A stretch of DNA of 57,291 nt, taken from Phycisphaerales bacterium. Lineage in GTDB: Bacteria; Planctomycetota; Phycisphaerae; Phycisphaerales; SM1A02. Both the position numbers and the translations under genes were made by a program. The stretch spans positions 1-57,291 of the forward strand of contig JAKVBQ010000018.1 of NCBI GenBank assembly GCA_022447205.1. Reading direction: 5' to 3'. The notes below the pieces were generated by a model, which was given only the letters and a program-made list of their open reading frames with translations, was not told where the DNA came from and made no database searches. Each line of letters begins with the position of its first letter. Position 1 is the stretch's first letter. Shown in pieces: positions 41,522-50,061 of the stretch.

Positions 41522-42577
41522 TCATCTGCTCTGGGCAGTGGCCAGGCGTTGACGACTCAGTCTGATGGCGAGTTTGATCGCGGCCATCATCGAGTCCGGA
41601 ACCGCCTTGCCTTGCGTTGCGATGTCGTAGGCAGTGCCATGGTCCGGACTCGTTCTCAGCAATGGCGTGCCCGCCGTCACGTTCACGGAGCTCCGGTTGC
41701 CGAGCAGCTTGGCGGGGATCAGGCCCTGGTCGTGGTACATCGCCACGACGAGATCCCATCTGCCTTTCGCCGCCTCGATGAAGATGGTGTCGGCGGGAAA
41801 CGGGCCGTGGGCATCGACGCCGGCGTTGCGGGCCATCTCGATCGCCGGCACGATGATGCGCTGATCCTCGTCTCCGAGGAGTCCGTCCTCACCGGCATGC
41901 GGGTTCAGGCCACAGACCGCCACTCGTGGGTCTTCGATGCCCAGGTCCCGGCAGAATGCAGCGCCGAGATCGATCGGTTCAAAGACCCGGCCGATCGTGA
42001 GGAGGTTCCTGAGCTCCATCAGGGGGACGTGTGCCGTCGCGAGTCCGACCACGAGCTTGTCGGTGTGGAAGAGCATCGAGTGGCGCTTGCTTCGGGTTCG
42101 ATGCGCGATCAACTCGGTGTGGCCGGGGAAACGACTGCCGGCGAGAGACCATGCCGTCTTGCTGATCGGACCGGTCACCAGGGCATCGATGTGGCGCGGG
42201 TCGTCCTCTTCACGCATCGCGTCATCGATCGCATTTTCAACGAACAGCTTCGAGAGCTGACCACCGGCCTGGGTTGGACCCGTTTCACAGGATCGCAGAC
42301 TCTCGGGGAGTTCATAGTCACGCACGATCACCTCGTCCTTGATCGGGCGTTCGAGTCGTGTGGAGTCATGGGGAATCCTCGACCATGACGGGCGCTCTTC
42401 AAGTCGATCTGCGGTCAGGGTCAGGGTTTCGTTGCACCCGTAGATCACGAAGTTCACGCCACCCGAGGGCTCCATCCTGGCAAGGGACTTGACGAGGACC
42501 TCCGGGCCGATCCCCAGGGGATCACCCATGGTGATGCCGATGGTTGCCGGTCTGGTTGGTTCGTTTCGAATGACCAT
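41522..42577 (-). CDS. pdxA: 4-hydroxythreonine-4-phosphate dehydrogenase
   Basis: PdxA, 351 residues, NAD-dependent enzyme of the deoxyxylulose-5-phosphate-dependent vitamin B6 pathway. Family motifs are TIGITMGDPLGIGPEVL at the start, ALVTGPISKTAWSLAG, FPGHTELIAHRT, VCGLNPHAGEDGLLGDED and VAMYHDQGLIPAKLL. Zinc ligands (His in GHTE and YHDQG) are intact. TAGAAT (42589-42584) is six bases before ATG 42577, so the transcript is probably leaderless. PdxA2-type sugar-acid enzymes are an alternative, but the sequence resembles true PdxA. Confidence 0.93.
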   Translation of the reverse strand: MVIRNEPTRPATIGITMGDPLGIGPEVLVKSLARMEPSGGVNFVIYGCNETLTLTADRLEERPSWSRIPHDSTRLERPIKDEVIVRDYELPESLRSCETGPTQAGGQLSKLFVENAIDDAMREEDDPRHIDALVTGPISKTAWSLAGSRFPGHTELIAHRTRSKRHSMLFHTDKLVVGLATAHVPLMELRNLLTIGRVFEPIDLGAAFCRDLGIEDPRVAVCGLNPHAGEDGLLGDEDQRIIVPAIEMARNAGVDAHGPFPADTIFIEAAKGRWDLVVAMYHDQGLIPAKLLGNRSSVNVTAGTPLLRTSPDHGTAYDIATQGKAVPDSMMAAIKLAIRLSRQRLATAQSR

Positions 42578-42663
42578 CCGGGCATTCTAGGGAGCCAGTT
42601 CCGCTTCAGGTGTTCGATTCCTCCGGGATTCGAACAAGCTTCGAGGGAATCGGTCATGTGAAA

Positions 42664-42687
42664 GGGGCACCCGAAATCGGGTGCCCC
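42664..42687 (-). terminator. Hairpin terminator after the 704-residue protease gene
   Basis: GGGGCACCCGA and TCGGGTGCCCC form an 11-base-pair perfect stem with an AA turn. On the minus strand it is followed by TTTCACA, a short T-run. It lies between the protease stop and the pdxA promoter. Confidence 0.75.
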
Positions 42688-42715
42688 TTCTTCATGTCGT
42701 GAGGGTGTGGTCGGA

Positions 42716-44830
42716 TCAGCAATCGCCCCAGTACCCGAGGACGATGGAGAGATCCTCGCCGTTGGTGGTACCGTCGTCATTGATGTCACCTGCGGCCTGG
42801 CCCCAGTTGCCGAGGACCCAGGCAAGGTCGGAACCATCGACGACGCCGTCGTCATTGGTGTCGGCGATGCAGGGGGTCCCGCAGGTGTCCGCAGCACACG
42901 GGACGCTCTCACCGGCGAAGGTGCCGCCGGCGAGCTTGCAGAGGTCCGAAGCGAGCTGATAGCACTTCCCGGCGATGCAGCAGGCACCGGTCGGTTCAGT
43001 GCAGGGATCGTCCGCACAGGTGCTGTTCGGCCCTTCCCAGGTTCCGCTGACCGCCGCGCAGTCTGACTGCGTCACTTCGCTGCAGAAGCTGTTTGCGCAG
43101 CAGGCTCCGGTGGGATCGGGGTTGTCCGTGAAGCTGATGTCCATGTCGTAGCTGTTCGTGGATCCGCTGTCGAGGAAGACCCTGAGGTACACGCGTCGGA
43201 TCGTGCTTTCGTAGTTCGAGGCCGAGACACGCTCGTCATTGGTGTTCGTGACACCCTCGTCCACCAGGTCGCCGGAGCAGGAGACCATGAAGAGCTGGGC
43301 GTCGATGTCACCGTTGGCATGTGCGAAGTCGAGATCGAAGGTCACGGTCTGTCCGGCGGGCAGGTTCAGACGGTACCAATCCTCGTCATCCGCCTTCACG
43401 ATGAGATCGGGCAGCGAGGTCTGTGACGTCAGGTAGCTCGCCTCGGAACAGGAGTCGTTGTCCTCGTAGAGATCGTCGTCAGGGGTGCCGTTGTTGAGGT
43501 AGTCGTCGAAGTTGCCGACCGAGTAGGCACGTGCGAAACGACCGTAGCCGTCAAGGCCGTTCGTGTTCGAGCAGGAGGAAGCGCCACAGGTCAGGACGCC
43601 CATCAGCTTCTGGTCGCTGTCGCGGTAGGCACCGGATCCAGAGGAGCCGCCTTCGGTGACGCCGTCGTTCCAGCGAACACCGAACCAGTTGGTCGATGAA
43701 CCGCACACCGGGTTCGAGTTCACGTCGCCGTAGCTGATCCGCATGTAGTCGCCTCCGGGGTGATGGAGGCAGGTGACATCGAGGTTGGTGGACGGGGTGT
43801 CGGTGGTCCAACCCACCCAGTACGTGCCACCGGGAACGGAACCGTTGATCCTCAGGAGGGTGCTGTCCGCGCTTCCATACGTGGCGGTCAAGGTGGATCC
43901 GCTGGTCGATGCACCATTGGAATAGGAACCGGTGCAGTTCTGGCGCTCGTAGCGGAAGACGAACTGGGTGCTGGAGGCCTCGCTCTGTGTCGAGATGCAG
44001 TGGTATGCCGTGATGAAGTACGGCTCCTGGTCCTGTGCCGTGGTGGCGATCAGCTGGCCGGAGCAGACGTAGCCGCCGAACAGGATGAGGGCGGTCGCGT
44101 TCCCGACGTCGTTCCATGAGGAGTCGCAGGTTGCATGGTTGTGGCATGCGCCCGAACCACCGGCAAGACCGTCCTTGAAGATCGGCAGGTAACCGTGCAT
44201 GAAGTCGGTGAAGTCGAACGGAAGGCCGGCACCGAATGCCGTGTCCGGTTCGAAGTACTCGATCACCACGCCGGTGACCGGTTCCGTCATCGACTGGATC
44301 CGACCGTCATCCATCGGGCCGTCATCCGTGAAGGGACCCTTGACCGTTTCCGGCATGCCGGATGCGTAGGTTCTCAGCTCCGCACCCTCGGGCATGTCGA
44401 CATTCTGAAGGATGACGCTGGTGTTCTCCGCATCGATTGCATGGATCTCGATCTGCCAGATGCGCCCGCCGGGGACGTCGATCCACTGTCCGTCTGCCTC
44501 CGAGATATCGAGGGGCCGCGGGACTGCGAACCGAAGGGGCTCGCCCTGCTGGAGCAGGAAGTCACCTTCGACGATCAGATCCACGTGGTCGATGGCGGGA
44601 AGGTTGATCCTCGGCGTGGGGATGAAGTCGAACCCGAGGCGATGCGCGATCGGCATCCTGAGGCCGAGGGGCTTCTCCGCACGATCCCGCTCTGGCGCGG
44701 CATAGCCTTCAGCCTCGAAGACCACTGGTCCGTCCAGGGGCGAGGTTTCATGGCCATCGATCGAGGTCAGGTTCAAGGAGACGAGCGCAAGTCCGGTGAG
44801 TGTCGTGGTCAGGGAAAGCATCGATATCAA
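42716..44830 (-). CDS. Secreted lysyl-endopeptidase-like serine protease with dockerin-like tail
   Basis: A 704-residue secreted protein. After a signal peptide (SLTTTLTGLALVSLNL) and a prodomain comes a trypsin-fold protease like Achromobacter protease I. His277 lies in FITAYHCIS, Asp322 in SADSTLLRI and Ser397 in EGGSSGSGA. A pre-peptidase C-terminal (PPC) domain follows (about 480-565; DNDSCSEASYL; DEDWYRLNLPAGQTVTFDLD). Two Cys-rich GACC repeats (about 573-650) and a dockerin-like pair of Ca-binding loops (DTNDDGVVDGSDL; DINDDGTTNGEDL) end with GYWGDC. AAGGA precedes ATG. It is a paralogue of the next upstream gene. Confidence 0.9.
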   Translation of the reverse strand: MISMLSLTTTLTGLALVSLNLTSIDGHETSPLDGPVVFEAEGYAAPERDRAEKPLGLRMPIAHRLGFDFIPTPRINLPAIDHVDLIVEGDFLLQQGEPLRFAVPRPLDISEADGQWIDVPGGRIWQIEIHAIDAENTSVILQNVDMPEGAELRTYASGMPETVKGPFTDDGPMDDGRIQSMTEPVTGVVIEYFEPDTAFGAGLPFDFTDFMHGYLPIFKDGLAGGSGACHNHATCDSSWNDVGNATALILFGGYVCSGQLIATTAQDQEPYFITAYHCISTQSEASSTQFVFRYERQNCTGSYSNGASTSGSTLTATYGSADSTLLRINGSVPGGTYWVGWTTDTPSTNLDVTCLHHPGGDYMRISYGDVNSNPVCGSSTNWFGVRWNDGVTEGGSSGSGAYRDSDQKLMGVLTCGASSCSNTNGLDGYGRFARAYSVGNFDDYLNNGTPDDDLYEDNDSCSEASYLTSQTSLPDLIVKADDEDWYRLNLPAGQTVTFDLDFAHANGDIDAQLFMVSCSGDLVDEGVTNTNDERVSASNYESTIRRVYLRVFLDSGSTNSYDMDISFTDNPDPTGACCANSFCSEVTQSDCAAVSGTWEGPNSTCADDPCTEPTGACCIAGKCYQLASDLCKLAGGTFAGESVPCAADTCGTPCIADTNDDGVVDGSDLAWVLGNWGQAAGDINDDGTTNGEDLSIVLGYWGDC

Positions 44831-45211
44831 TCCTTAGTCAGGAAGCGTTCGGCTATGTCCGCCGGTACCGTCGTGGTGGGGTTCGGGACCGGCTTTCGTG
44901 AGGTGGTGACAATGGGCGACAGGGTGCCCATCATCTACACCTTCGAAAGTACCCCACAACAGGTTCGGCTAAAACATAAACGAATGCTTATTTTCTCATT
45001 TTCCTCGTCTTCGTGGGGTGTTCCTGGCGTTCTCTCCCTGAATTCGCCTCGATTCGGGGCCTTGTGACGTCTTCAGGGTCGGCCTGCTCCCGGCAGCACA
45101 GCCCCGCCGATGTCATCCAATCCGTGGAATCGGCTCGGACCTGTCCGGAATGAAAACAGGCGCCCGCCGAAGCGGGCGCCTGTGAAAGAGGTCAAGCAAT
45201 GCCTCGTGGGG
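44831..45211. other. Intergenic region between two protease genes
   Basis: 381 bases without a gene. It holds the terminator of the upstream protease (45149-45183) and the promoter and leader of the downstream one. A T/A-rich stretch (about 44970-45010) stands out from the GC-rich surroundings and could be an UP element or promoter zone; I could not fix a single -10/-35 pair. I see no coding frame. Confidence 0.6.
45149..45183 (-). terminator. Intrinsic terminator of the 1136-residue protease gene
   Basis: On the minus strand ACAGGCGCCCGC, loop TTCG, GCGGGCGCCTGT: a 12-base-pair perfect stem (45183-45156) with a stable tetraloop, followed by TTTTCA. It lies about 30 bases after the stop codon. 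Confidence 0.88.
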
Positions 45212-48200
45212 TCAGCAGTCGCCCCAGTAGCCGAGGAGGACGGTGAGGTCCGAACCATCGGTGGTGCCGTCTCCATTGACGTCGCCACCAGGTCCGTCCC
45301 AGTCTCCAAGGAGAATGGTGAGGTCTGAACCGTCGACGATCGAGTCGCCGTTCAGGTCACCCAGGCAGGTGCTGCCGCAGGTGTCCTCGCCACAGGCTCC
45401 TCCGATGAACTCGCCGCCTGCGTCCGCGCAGTCGGCTTCGCTCAGGGTGCTGCATCCGTTGTTGAGGCAGCATGCACCGGTCTGACCGGAGCAGGAGCTG
45501 TCGGAACAGGAGGTCCCGTTCCCGAGGAAGGTGCCTCCGAGATCCGCACAGGCCGGACCCGTCTGCAGGCTGCATTCGAAGCCGAGGCAGCAGGCGCCTT
45601 CCTGCGAACCGCCGCCATTGTCACCTTCGATGGTGAGCGTGGCGACACCGTAGTCGGCTGCGCCGTAGCCACCAAGGGCGATGACATAGAGCTGTCCGGC
45701 ACTCGCCGAGAACTCGATGGTGGTGGTGTAGTTCTCGCATCCATCCGTGTCGTCAAGGCAGACGATGACGTTCTCGGGGGAGCAGTCATCGGTGTGCACG
45801 CTGAGACGCGTGTCCCATGCCGCCTGGTTGCAGGTCGTCACGACGTACGGCCCGCTTGCAGGTGCGGTGAAGGCGTAGAACGCGGTGTTGAGGAACGCGT
45901 CGGTTCCGAACTCGCCCGGATCACAGTAGCCGGTGAGGTCGAGGGTGACTCCGACGGCATCCGTGGTGTCGACGCTGTTGTCGCCGACCACGACCGTGGT
46001 CGGGTCGCATTCGCCGCCGCCACCGCCGCCACCGCCACCGTCACAGTCGGTGCAGTCGCCGTTGTCGCAGCCGTATTCGTCGCAGTTCAGGAACATCGCG
46101 ACACCGGGCGGGCATTCATCACAGCCGTAGTCGGCGGGGATGTACGAGCCGTCGTCACAGAAGGTGTCACCGAGCCATGCATCGAAGACGTACTGCGGGA
46201 AGCAGGTTCCCTGGCAGTCGGCAGCCCAGCCGTCCGGGCAGTCGTCACCGCCACCGCCGCCGCCACCGCCGCCGCCGCCATCGGTCGACAGGGTGAGGGT
46301 GCCGGTACCTGCATCGCCTGCGGAGTAGCCACCGACGACGATGAAGTAGGTGTTGCCGCCCGTGGCGTCGTAGCTGAGCTCGGTCGTGAATCCGTCGCAG
46401 CCATCGGTGTCATCAAGACAGGTGATGACGGAGGAGGGATCGCAGTCACCTGCGTGGACCGAAAGACGGGTGTCGAACGTGGCCTGGTTGCAGGTCGAGA
46501 CGGTGATGGTCCCGCTCTCATCCGGCGTGAACTCGAAGAAGACCGAGTTGTAGATGAGGTCGTCACCGAACGTGCCCGGGTCGCAGTAGCCGGTCAGGTC
46601 GACCGACGTGCTCGAACCGGTGGTGTCGAACGGGGTGTCGCCGAGGCCGATGACGGTTGCGCCATCGCAGTCGCCGCCGCCGCCGCCGCCACCGCCACCG
46701 CCGCCACCGTCGCAGCCGGTGCAGTCGCCGCCGTCGCAGTCGAACTGGTCACAGTTCAGGTAGATGGCGACGCCAGGCGGGCATTCGTTGCAGTCGTAGC
46801 TGGGGTAGTCACAGTAGTCGGCCGGGATGTAGGAACCGTCGTCGCAGAACGTGTCGCCCTGCCAGTCGGTGTAGACACCGTCCGGGAAGCAGGTTCCCTG
46901 GCAGTCCGGGGTGAAGCCGGCGGGGCATCCGCCGCCTTCGCCGCCGTCAACGGTCATGTTGTAGTTGTTCTCCGTGTCGGAGTACATGAAGACGTTGAGG
47001 TACACGGTGGTGTTACCACCGGTGTTGTTGGTCCACGAGATGCTCTCGTCGTTGTTGTTCGAGTCGCCGGTTGCGATGATCGAGCCACCGCAGGCGTCGT
47101 AGAGGTTCGCATCGATGTCGCCGTTCGCATTCACGAAGTCGAGCTCGATGCTCAGGTCGTAACCGTCCTCGACAACGATGCGATACCAGTCCTCGTCGGT
47201 CGAACGAACGACCAGGTTGGAGTAGGTGCCGTTGCCCATGTAGCTCGCCTGGGCGCAGGTGTCGTTGTTCTCGTAGCCGTCGTCACCGGAACCTTCGCCC
47301 AGGTACTGGTCGAAGCCGTTGGTGTAGGCGCGCTCGAAGCGACCGTAGCCGTCCAGCCCGCTCTGGTTGGAGCAGGAGGCCGCACCGCAGGTGAGCACAC
47401 CGAAGAGGCGCTGGTCGCTGTCACGGTAGATGCCCGAACCCGAGGAGCCACCTTCGGTGGTGCCCTGGTTCCAGCCCATGCCGACCCAGTTCGCACTGGA
47501 GCCGCAGACGCCGTTGGAGTTGGTGTTGCCGAAGCTGATGCGCATGTAGTCGCCTGCGGGGTGGTGCAGGCAGGTTGCGCTGGTGCCGGTGGGGGGTGAA
47601 TCGGTCGTCCAACCGACCCAGAAGACACCGGAAGGCAGTGCGCCGTTGATCCGGAGCAGGGTGTTGTCGGAGGCCGCCCAGGTGTCGACCAGCGTGGAGC
47701 CGGACGTGCTGACACCATTGGAGACGCTTCCATTGCAGGTGGGTCGTTCGTATCGGAACACGAACTCCGCACCGCTTGCCGCACCCTGGCTGCTGATGCA
47801 GTGGTTCGCGGTGATGTAGTAGGGGGTCTCGTCCTGTGCCGCGGTCGCGATCAGCTGGCCGGAGCAGACGTACCCGCCGCTGAAGAGCACGAGTGCGGTC
47901 GCGTCACCGATGTCGTTCCATTCGGGATAGCAGGAAGGCGTCAGGTTGCAGCCGCCGGCACCACCGGCAAGGCCGTCCTTCAGGATCGGGCGATAGCCGT
48001 GCGTGACTTCGCTGATCACGAAGGGAAGTTCGCTCTTGTTCGCCATGTTGGTGGGAACGAAGTACTCGACGACCACGCTCTCTCCGGGGCGGGTCTTCGA
48101 CCAGGCGTTTCCGTCACCGGCAGGTCCGGTCCCCGTGAAGGGGCCGGCGACCCTGTCGGGCTCGATCGGGGAGTACATGCGGACTTCGGTTCCGCGGGGG

Positions 48201-48622
48201 AGGCTCATGTCCTCGAGATGAAGGCGGGTGTTCTCCGCGCCGGAACTCAGGACCTCGATTCGCCAGATCTGGCCGCCGGGGATGTCGACCCACTGGCCAT
48301 CGGCTTCGCGGATGTCGAGTTCGCGGGGGACGCCGTAGCGAAGGGGTTCGCCTTCGGCGAGCGCGTCGTCATCCTCGACCATCAGGGGGAAGATGTCGAT
48401 CGGGCCCAGCACGAACATCGGAGCGGGAATGAAATCGACGCCGACCTGATGCGCAAGAGGCATCATCGAGGCGGGCTTCTTGACCGGTCGGTCAGGCAGG
48501 GTCGACCTGTGACCATCGGCTTCGGTGATCTGCGGGGCAGCGTATGCGGTACCGGCGACGAGGCCGGAAACCGCCATCGAGCCTGCAGCAGCCAGGGCGA
48601 TGAAGGAGTTCGTCATCTTCAA
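45212..48622 (-). CDS. Large secreted serine protease with LNR-like repeats, poly-Gly linkers and dockerin-like tail
   Basis: A 1136-residue paralogue of the 704-residue protease. It has a signal peptide (ending AYAAPQ) and a prodomain. In the trypsin-fold domain His274 lies in ITANHCIS, Asp319 in AASDNTLLRI and Ser394 in EGGSSGSGI. A PPC domain follows (about 460-560). Then come two copies of a module: a Cys-rich LNR-like repeat (WxGDTFCDD ... LNCDxxxCDxGDCTxCD; about 565-638 and 792-862), a poly-Gly linker, and a beta-sandwich (VDLTGYCDPGTFGDD ... CNQATFDTRLSVH; about 650-778 and 872-1000). Two GACC repeats and a dockerin-like end (GYWGDC) close the protein. GAGGAG precedes ATG. Confidence 0.9.
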   Translation of the reverse strand: MKMTNSFIALAAAGSMAVSGLVAGTAYAAPQITEADGHRSTLPDRPVKKPASMMPLAHQVGVDFIPAPMFVLGPIDIFPLMVEDDDALAEGEPLRYGVPRELDIREADGQWVDIPGGQIWRIEVLSSGAENTRLHLEDMSLPRGTEVRMYSPIEPDRVAGPFTGTGPAGDGNAWSKTRPGESVVVEYFVPTNMANKSELPFVISEVTHGYRPILKDGLAGGAGGCNLTPSCYPEWNDIGDATALVLFSGGYVCSGQLIATAAQDETPYYITANHCISSQGAASGAEFVFRYERPTCNGSVSNGVSTSGSTLVDTWAASDNTLLRINGALPSGVFWVGWTTDSPPTGTSATCLHHPAGDYMRISFGNTNSNGVCGSSANWVGMGWNQGTTEGGSSGSGIYRDSDQRLFGVLTCGAASCSNQSGLDGYGRFERAYTNGFDQYLGEGSGDDGYENNDTCAQASYMGNGTYSNLVVRSTDEDWYRIVVEDGYDLSIELDFVNANGDIDANLYDACGGSIIATGDSNNNDESISWTNNTGGNTTVYLNVFMYSDTENNYNMTVDGGEGGGCPAGFTPDCQGTCFPDGVYTDWQGDTFCDDGSYIPADYCDYPSYDCNECPPGVAIYLNCDQFDCDGGDCTGCDGGGGGGGGGGGGDCDGATVIGLGDTPFDTTGSSTSVDLTGYCDPGTFGDDLIYNSVFFEFTPDESGTITVSTCNQATFDTRLSVHAGDCDPSSVITCLDDTDGCDGFTTELSYDATGGNTYFIVVGGYSAGDAGTGTLTLSTDGGGGGGGGGGGDDCPDGWAADCQGTCFPQYVFDAWLGDTFCDDGSYIPADYGCDECPPGVAMFLNCDEYGCDNGDCTDCDGGGGGGGGGECDPTTVVVGDNSVDTTDAVGVTLDLTGYCDPGEFGTDAFLNTAFYAFTAPASGPYVVTTCNQAAWDTRLSVHTDDCSPENVIVCLDDTDGCENYTTTIEFSASAGQLYVIALGGYGAADYGVATLTIEGDNGGGSQEGACCLGFECSLQTGPACADLGGTFLGNGTSCSDSSCSGQTGACCLNNGCSTLSEADCADAGGEFIGGACGEDTCGSTCLGDLNGDSIVDGSDLTILLGDWDGPGGDVNGDGTTDGSDLTVLLGYWGDC
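46009..46036 (-). repeat. Poly-glycine coding tract, copy 3
   Basis: A GGC/GGT run coding nine consecutive Gly residues between the second LNR-like repeat and the second beta-sandwich. The other tracts are at about 46250-46285 and 46673-46708 (twelve Gly each). Such runs can expand or contract by slippage. Confidence 0.7.
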
Positions 48623-48678
48623 GTGCTCCTCTTTCTGTATCCGTATCTGTGGTTGTGAGGGTTATTCGGGACGCTGCC

Positions 48679-48706
48679 ATGCTACAGGAGAACCTCGCAT
48701 CAACAA
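48679..48706 (-). promoter_or_regulatory. Promoter of the 1136-residue protease gene
   Basis: -35 TTGTTG (48706-48701) and -10 TAGCAT (48684-48679) with a 16-base spacer on the minus strand. Initiation near 48672 gives a leader of about 50 bases ending with GAGGAG before ATG 48622. Confidence 0.5.
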
Positions 48707-48724
48707 CGAATGATGATGTCATGA

Positions 48725-48750
48725 GGCCGATGTTCGTGAGAACATCGGTC
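48725..48750. other. Stem-loop downstream of the L,D-transpeptidase gene
   Basis: GGCCGATGTTC and GAACATCGGTC form an 11-base-pair stem with one G:T pair and a GTGA loop. It lies after the transpeptidase stop and before the protease promoter. No T-tract follows on the minus strand, so it may be a Rho-assisted end, an mRNA 3' stabiliser or an operator. Confidence 0.4.
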
Positions 48751-48793
48751 GATAATGATTTGAAAGTGTCTCAATAAATGAAACGACAGTGGT

Positions 48794-50008
48794 TTACGGG
48801 CTGATGGTGATCATGCTTCCCTCGGTCGTCAACGCGTCGTAGACCCGTTCGACGTCCGGTCCGAGGAGCCTGATGCATCCCATCGACTGATTGGCCCCGA
48901 TCGAGTCCGGTTCCACCGTGCCGTGGATGCCGTAGCCGAGGAGGCCCTCGTTCGAGGGGTCGATTCCCTGCAGGCCGATCCAGCGTTCGCCGATCGGATT
49001 GCTGGGGTCGTCGGGGAGGAAGAACTCGCCGGTTCGTGGGTTCTTCCACTGCGGGTTCTTGAGCTTGGAGTTGCTTCGCACCTTGAACCGTCCGGTCGGT
49101 GTTCCGTTGAGCGCACCCAGTCCAACGGGATAGCTCGCGATGATGACCTCGTCCTCTCCGTTGGACAGGTACAGGTCGAGCGTGAAGTCCGACTTGCTCA
49201 CGTGGGCGTGGAACACGCCCACCGGGAGCTTCAGCGCCTGGCCGAGCCTGATTCGGGCAGGATCACGGATCATATTGATGTCCTGGATCATGCCCCATTC
49301 GACGTGGACATCCGACTGCCTTGCGATCCTGTCGAGGGAATCCCCGCCCTGAATCAGGTATCGGCGGACGAAGGGATCTCCCGGCATCATGTTCGGTGTG
49401 TAGAAGAGGTCGGCACCCAGCCGGGTCAGCGCGGCGCGGGCCGCCGCCCGGTCATTCGAGCCGAGCATGCCCTCCATCACCAGGTCGCTCAGCTGCCTTC
49501 TCGCCTCCATCGGATCGGTTTCGACCATGGTCAGGGCGCCGAGCAGCTGTTCAGAGGCTGCATTCGTCGTCTCGACAGGAGCCATCGGGTCCGGCTCACC
49601 CGCAGATGTCGTGGTCCCGGATCCCGGGGTGGGAGCGGTGGTGCTCGCCTCGGTGGGCGTGTTGCCTTCGGGTTCGCTGGTGATGAACGAGCCGTCGGCC
49701 AGCTCGGTGTTCGCCGTGCTGCTGCCCGTGTTCGCTGATCCTCCGATTCGGCCGCTCTCGAACGTCGAACCTCGTCCATCGTTCGGATCCGTGTTGCCGG
49801 TCGGTTCGAGATCAAGGGTGAGATCGGTCGTCGATCCCGGATCCGAGGTCGTCGCCATCGTGTCTTCCGGTCCGGACCACATGTACCAGGTGCCCCCCAG
49901 GATCGTCACGATCACCAGGAACGCGATGAACCTGCCCGGACGTCGCCTTCTTCGGCGATACATGTTGCGTCGGCTGACGGGACTTCCTGATTGACTGGCG
50001 AGTGCCAT
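48794..50008 (-). CDS. L,D-transpeptidase (YkuD) with LysM domain
   Basis: A 404-residue envelope protein. A basic stretch (YRRRRRRPGR) precedes a signal-anchor helix (FIAFLVIVTILGGTWYMW). A long Thr/Ser/Pro/Glu linker (to about 185) leads to a LysM domain (IQGGDSLDRIARQSDVHVEW; about 230-275) and a C-terminal YkuD domain with HGT and SMGCIRL, which holds the catalytic Cys. The enzyme makes 3-3 peptidoglycan crosslinks or attaches proteins to peptides. This implies a peptidoglycan wall. CGGAGG precedes ATG with good spacing. Confidence 0.92.
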   Translation of the reverse strand: MALASQSGSPVSRRNMYRRRRRRPGRFIAFLVIVTILGGTWYMWSGPEDTMATTSDPGSTTDLTLDLEPTGNTDPNDGRGSTFESGRIGGSANTGSSTANTELADGSFITSEPEGNTPTEASTTAPTPGSGTTTSAGEPDPMAPVETTNAASEQLLGALTMVETDPMEARRQLSDLVMEGMLGSNDRAAARAALTRLGADLFYTPNMMPGDPFVRRYLIQGGDSLDRIARQSDVHVEWGMIQDINMIRDPARIRLGQALKLPVGVFHAHVSKSDFTLDLYLSNGEDEVIIASYPVGLGALNGTPTGRFKVRSNSKLKNPQWKNPRTGEFFLPDDPSNPIGERWIGLQGIDPSNEGLLGYGIHGTVEPDSIGANQSMGCIRLLGPDVERVYDALTTEGSMITISP

Positions 50009-50061
50009 GTGCGGTCCTCCGAGGCGACCAAGGAAAGGTGAATTGCCGTGAAGTCGAGTGC

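Noticed and set aside
46009-46708. CRISPR-like or satellite repeat from CCGCCGCCACC runs
   Set aside because: The runs are in frame, code Gly and have no unique spacers of constant length.
45794-47599. 601-residue frame on the plus strand opposite the large protease
   Set aside because: It is the mirror of a well-supported gene. Its Val/Ala/Gly-rich composition comes from the reverse of GC-rich Cys/Asp/Gly codons; no start signal or domain.
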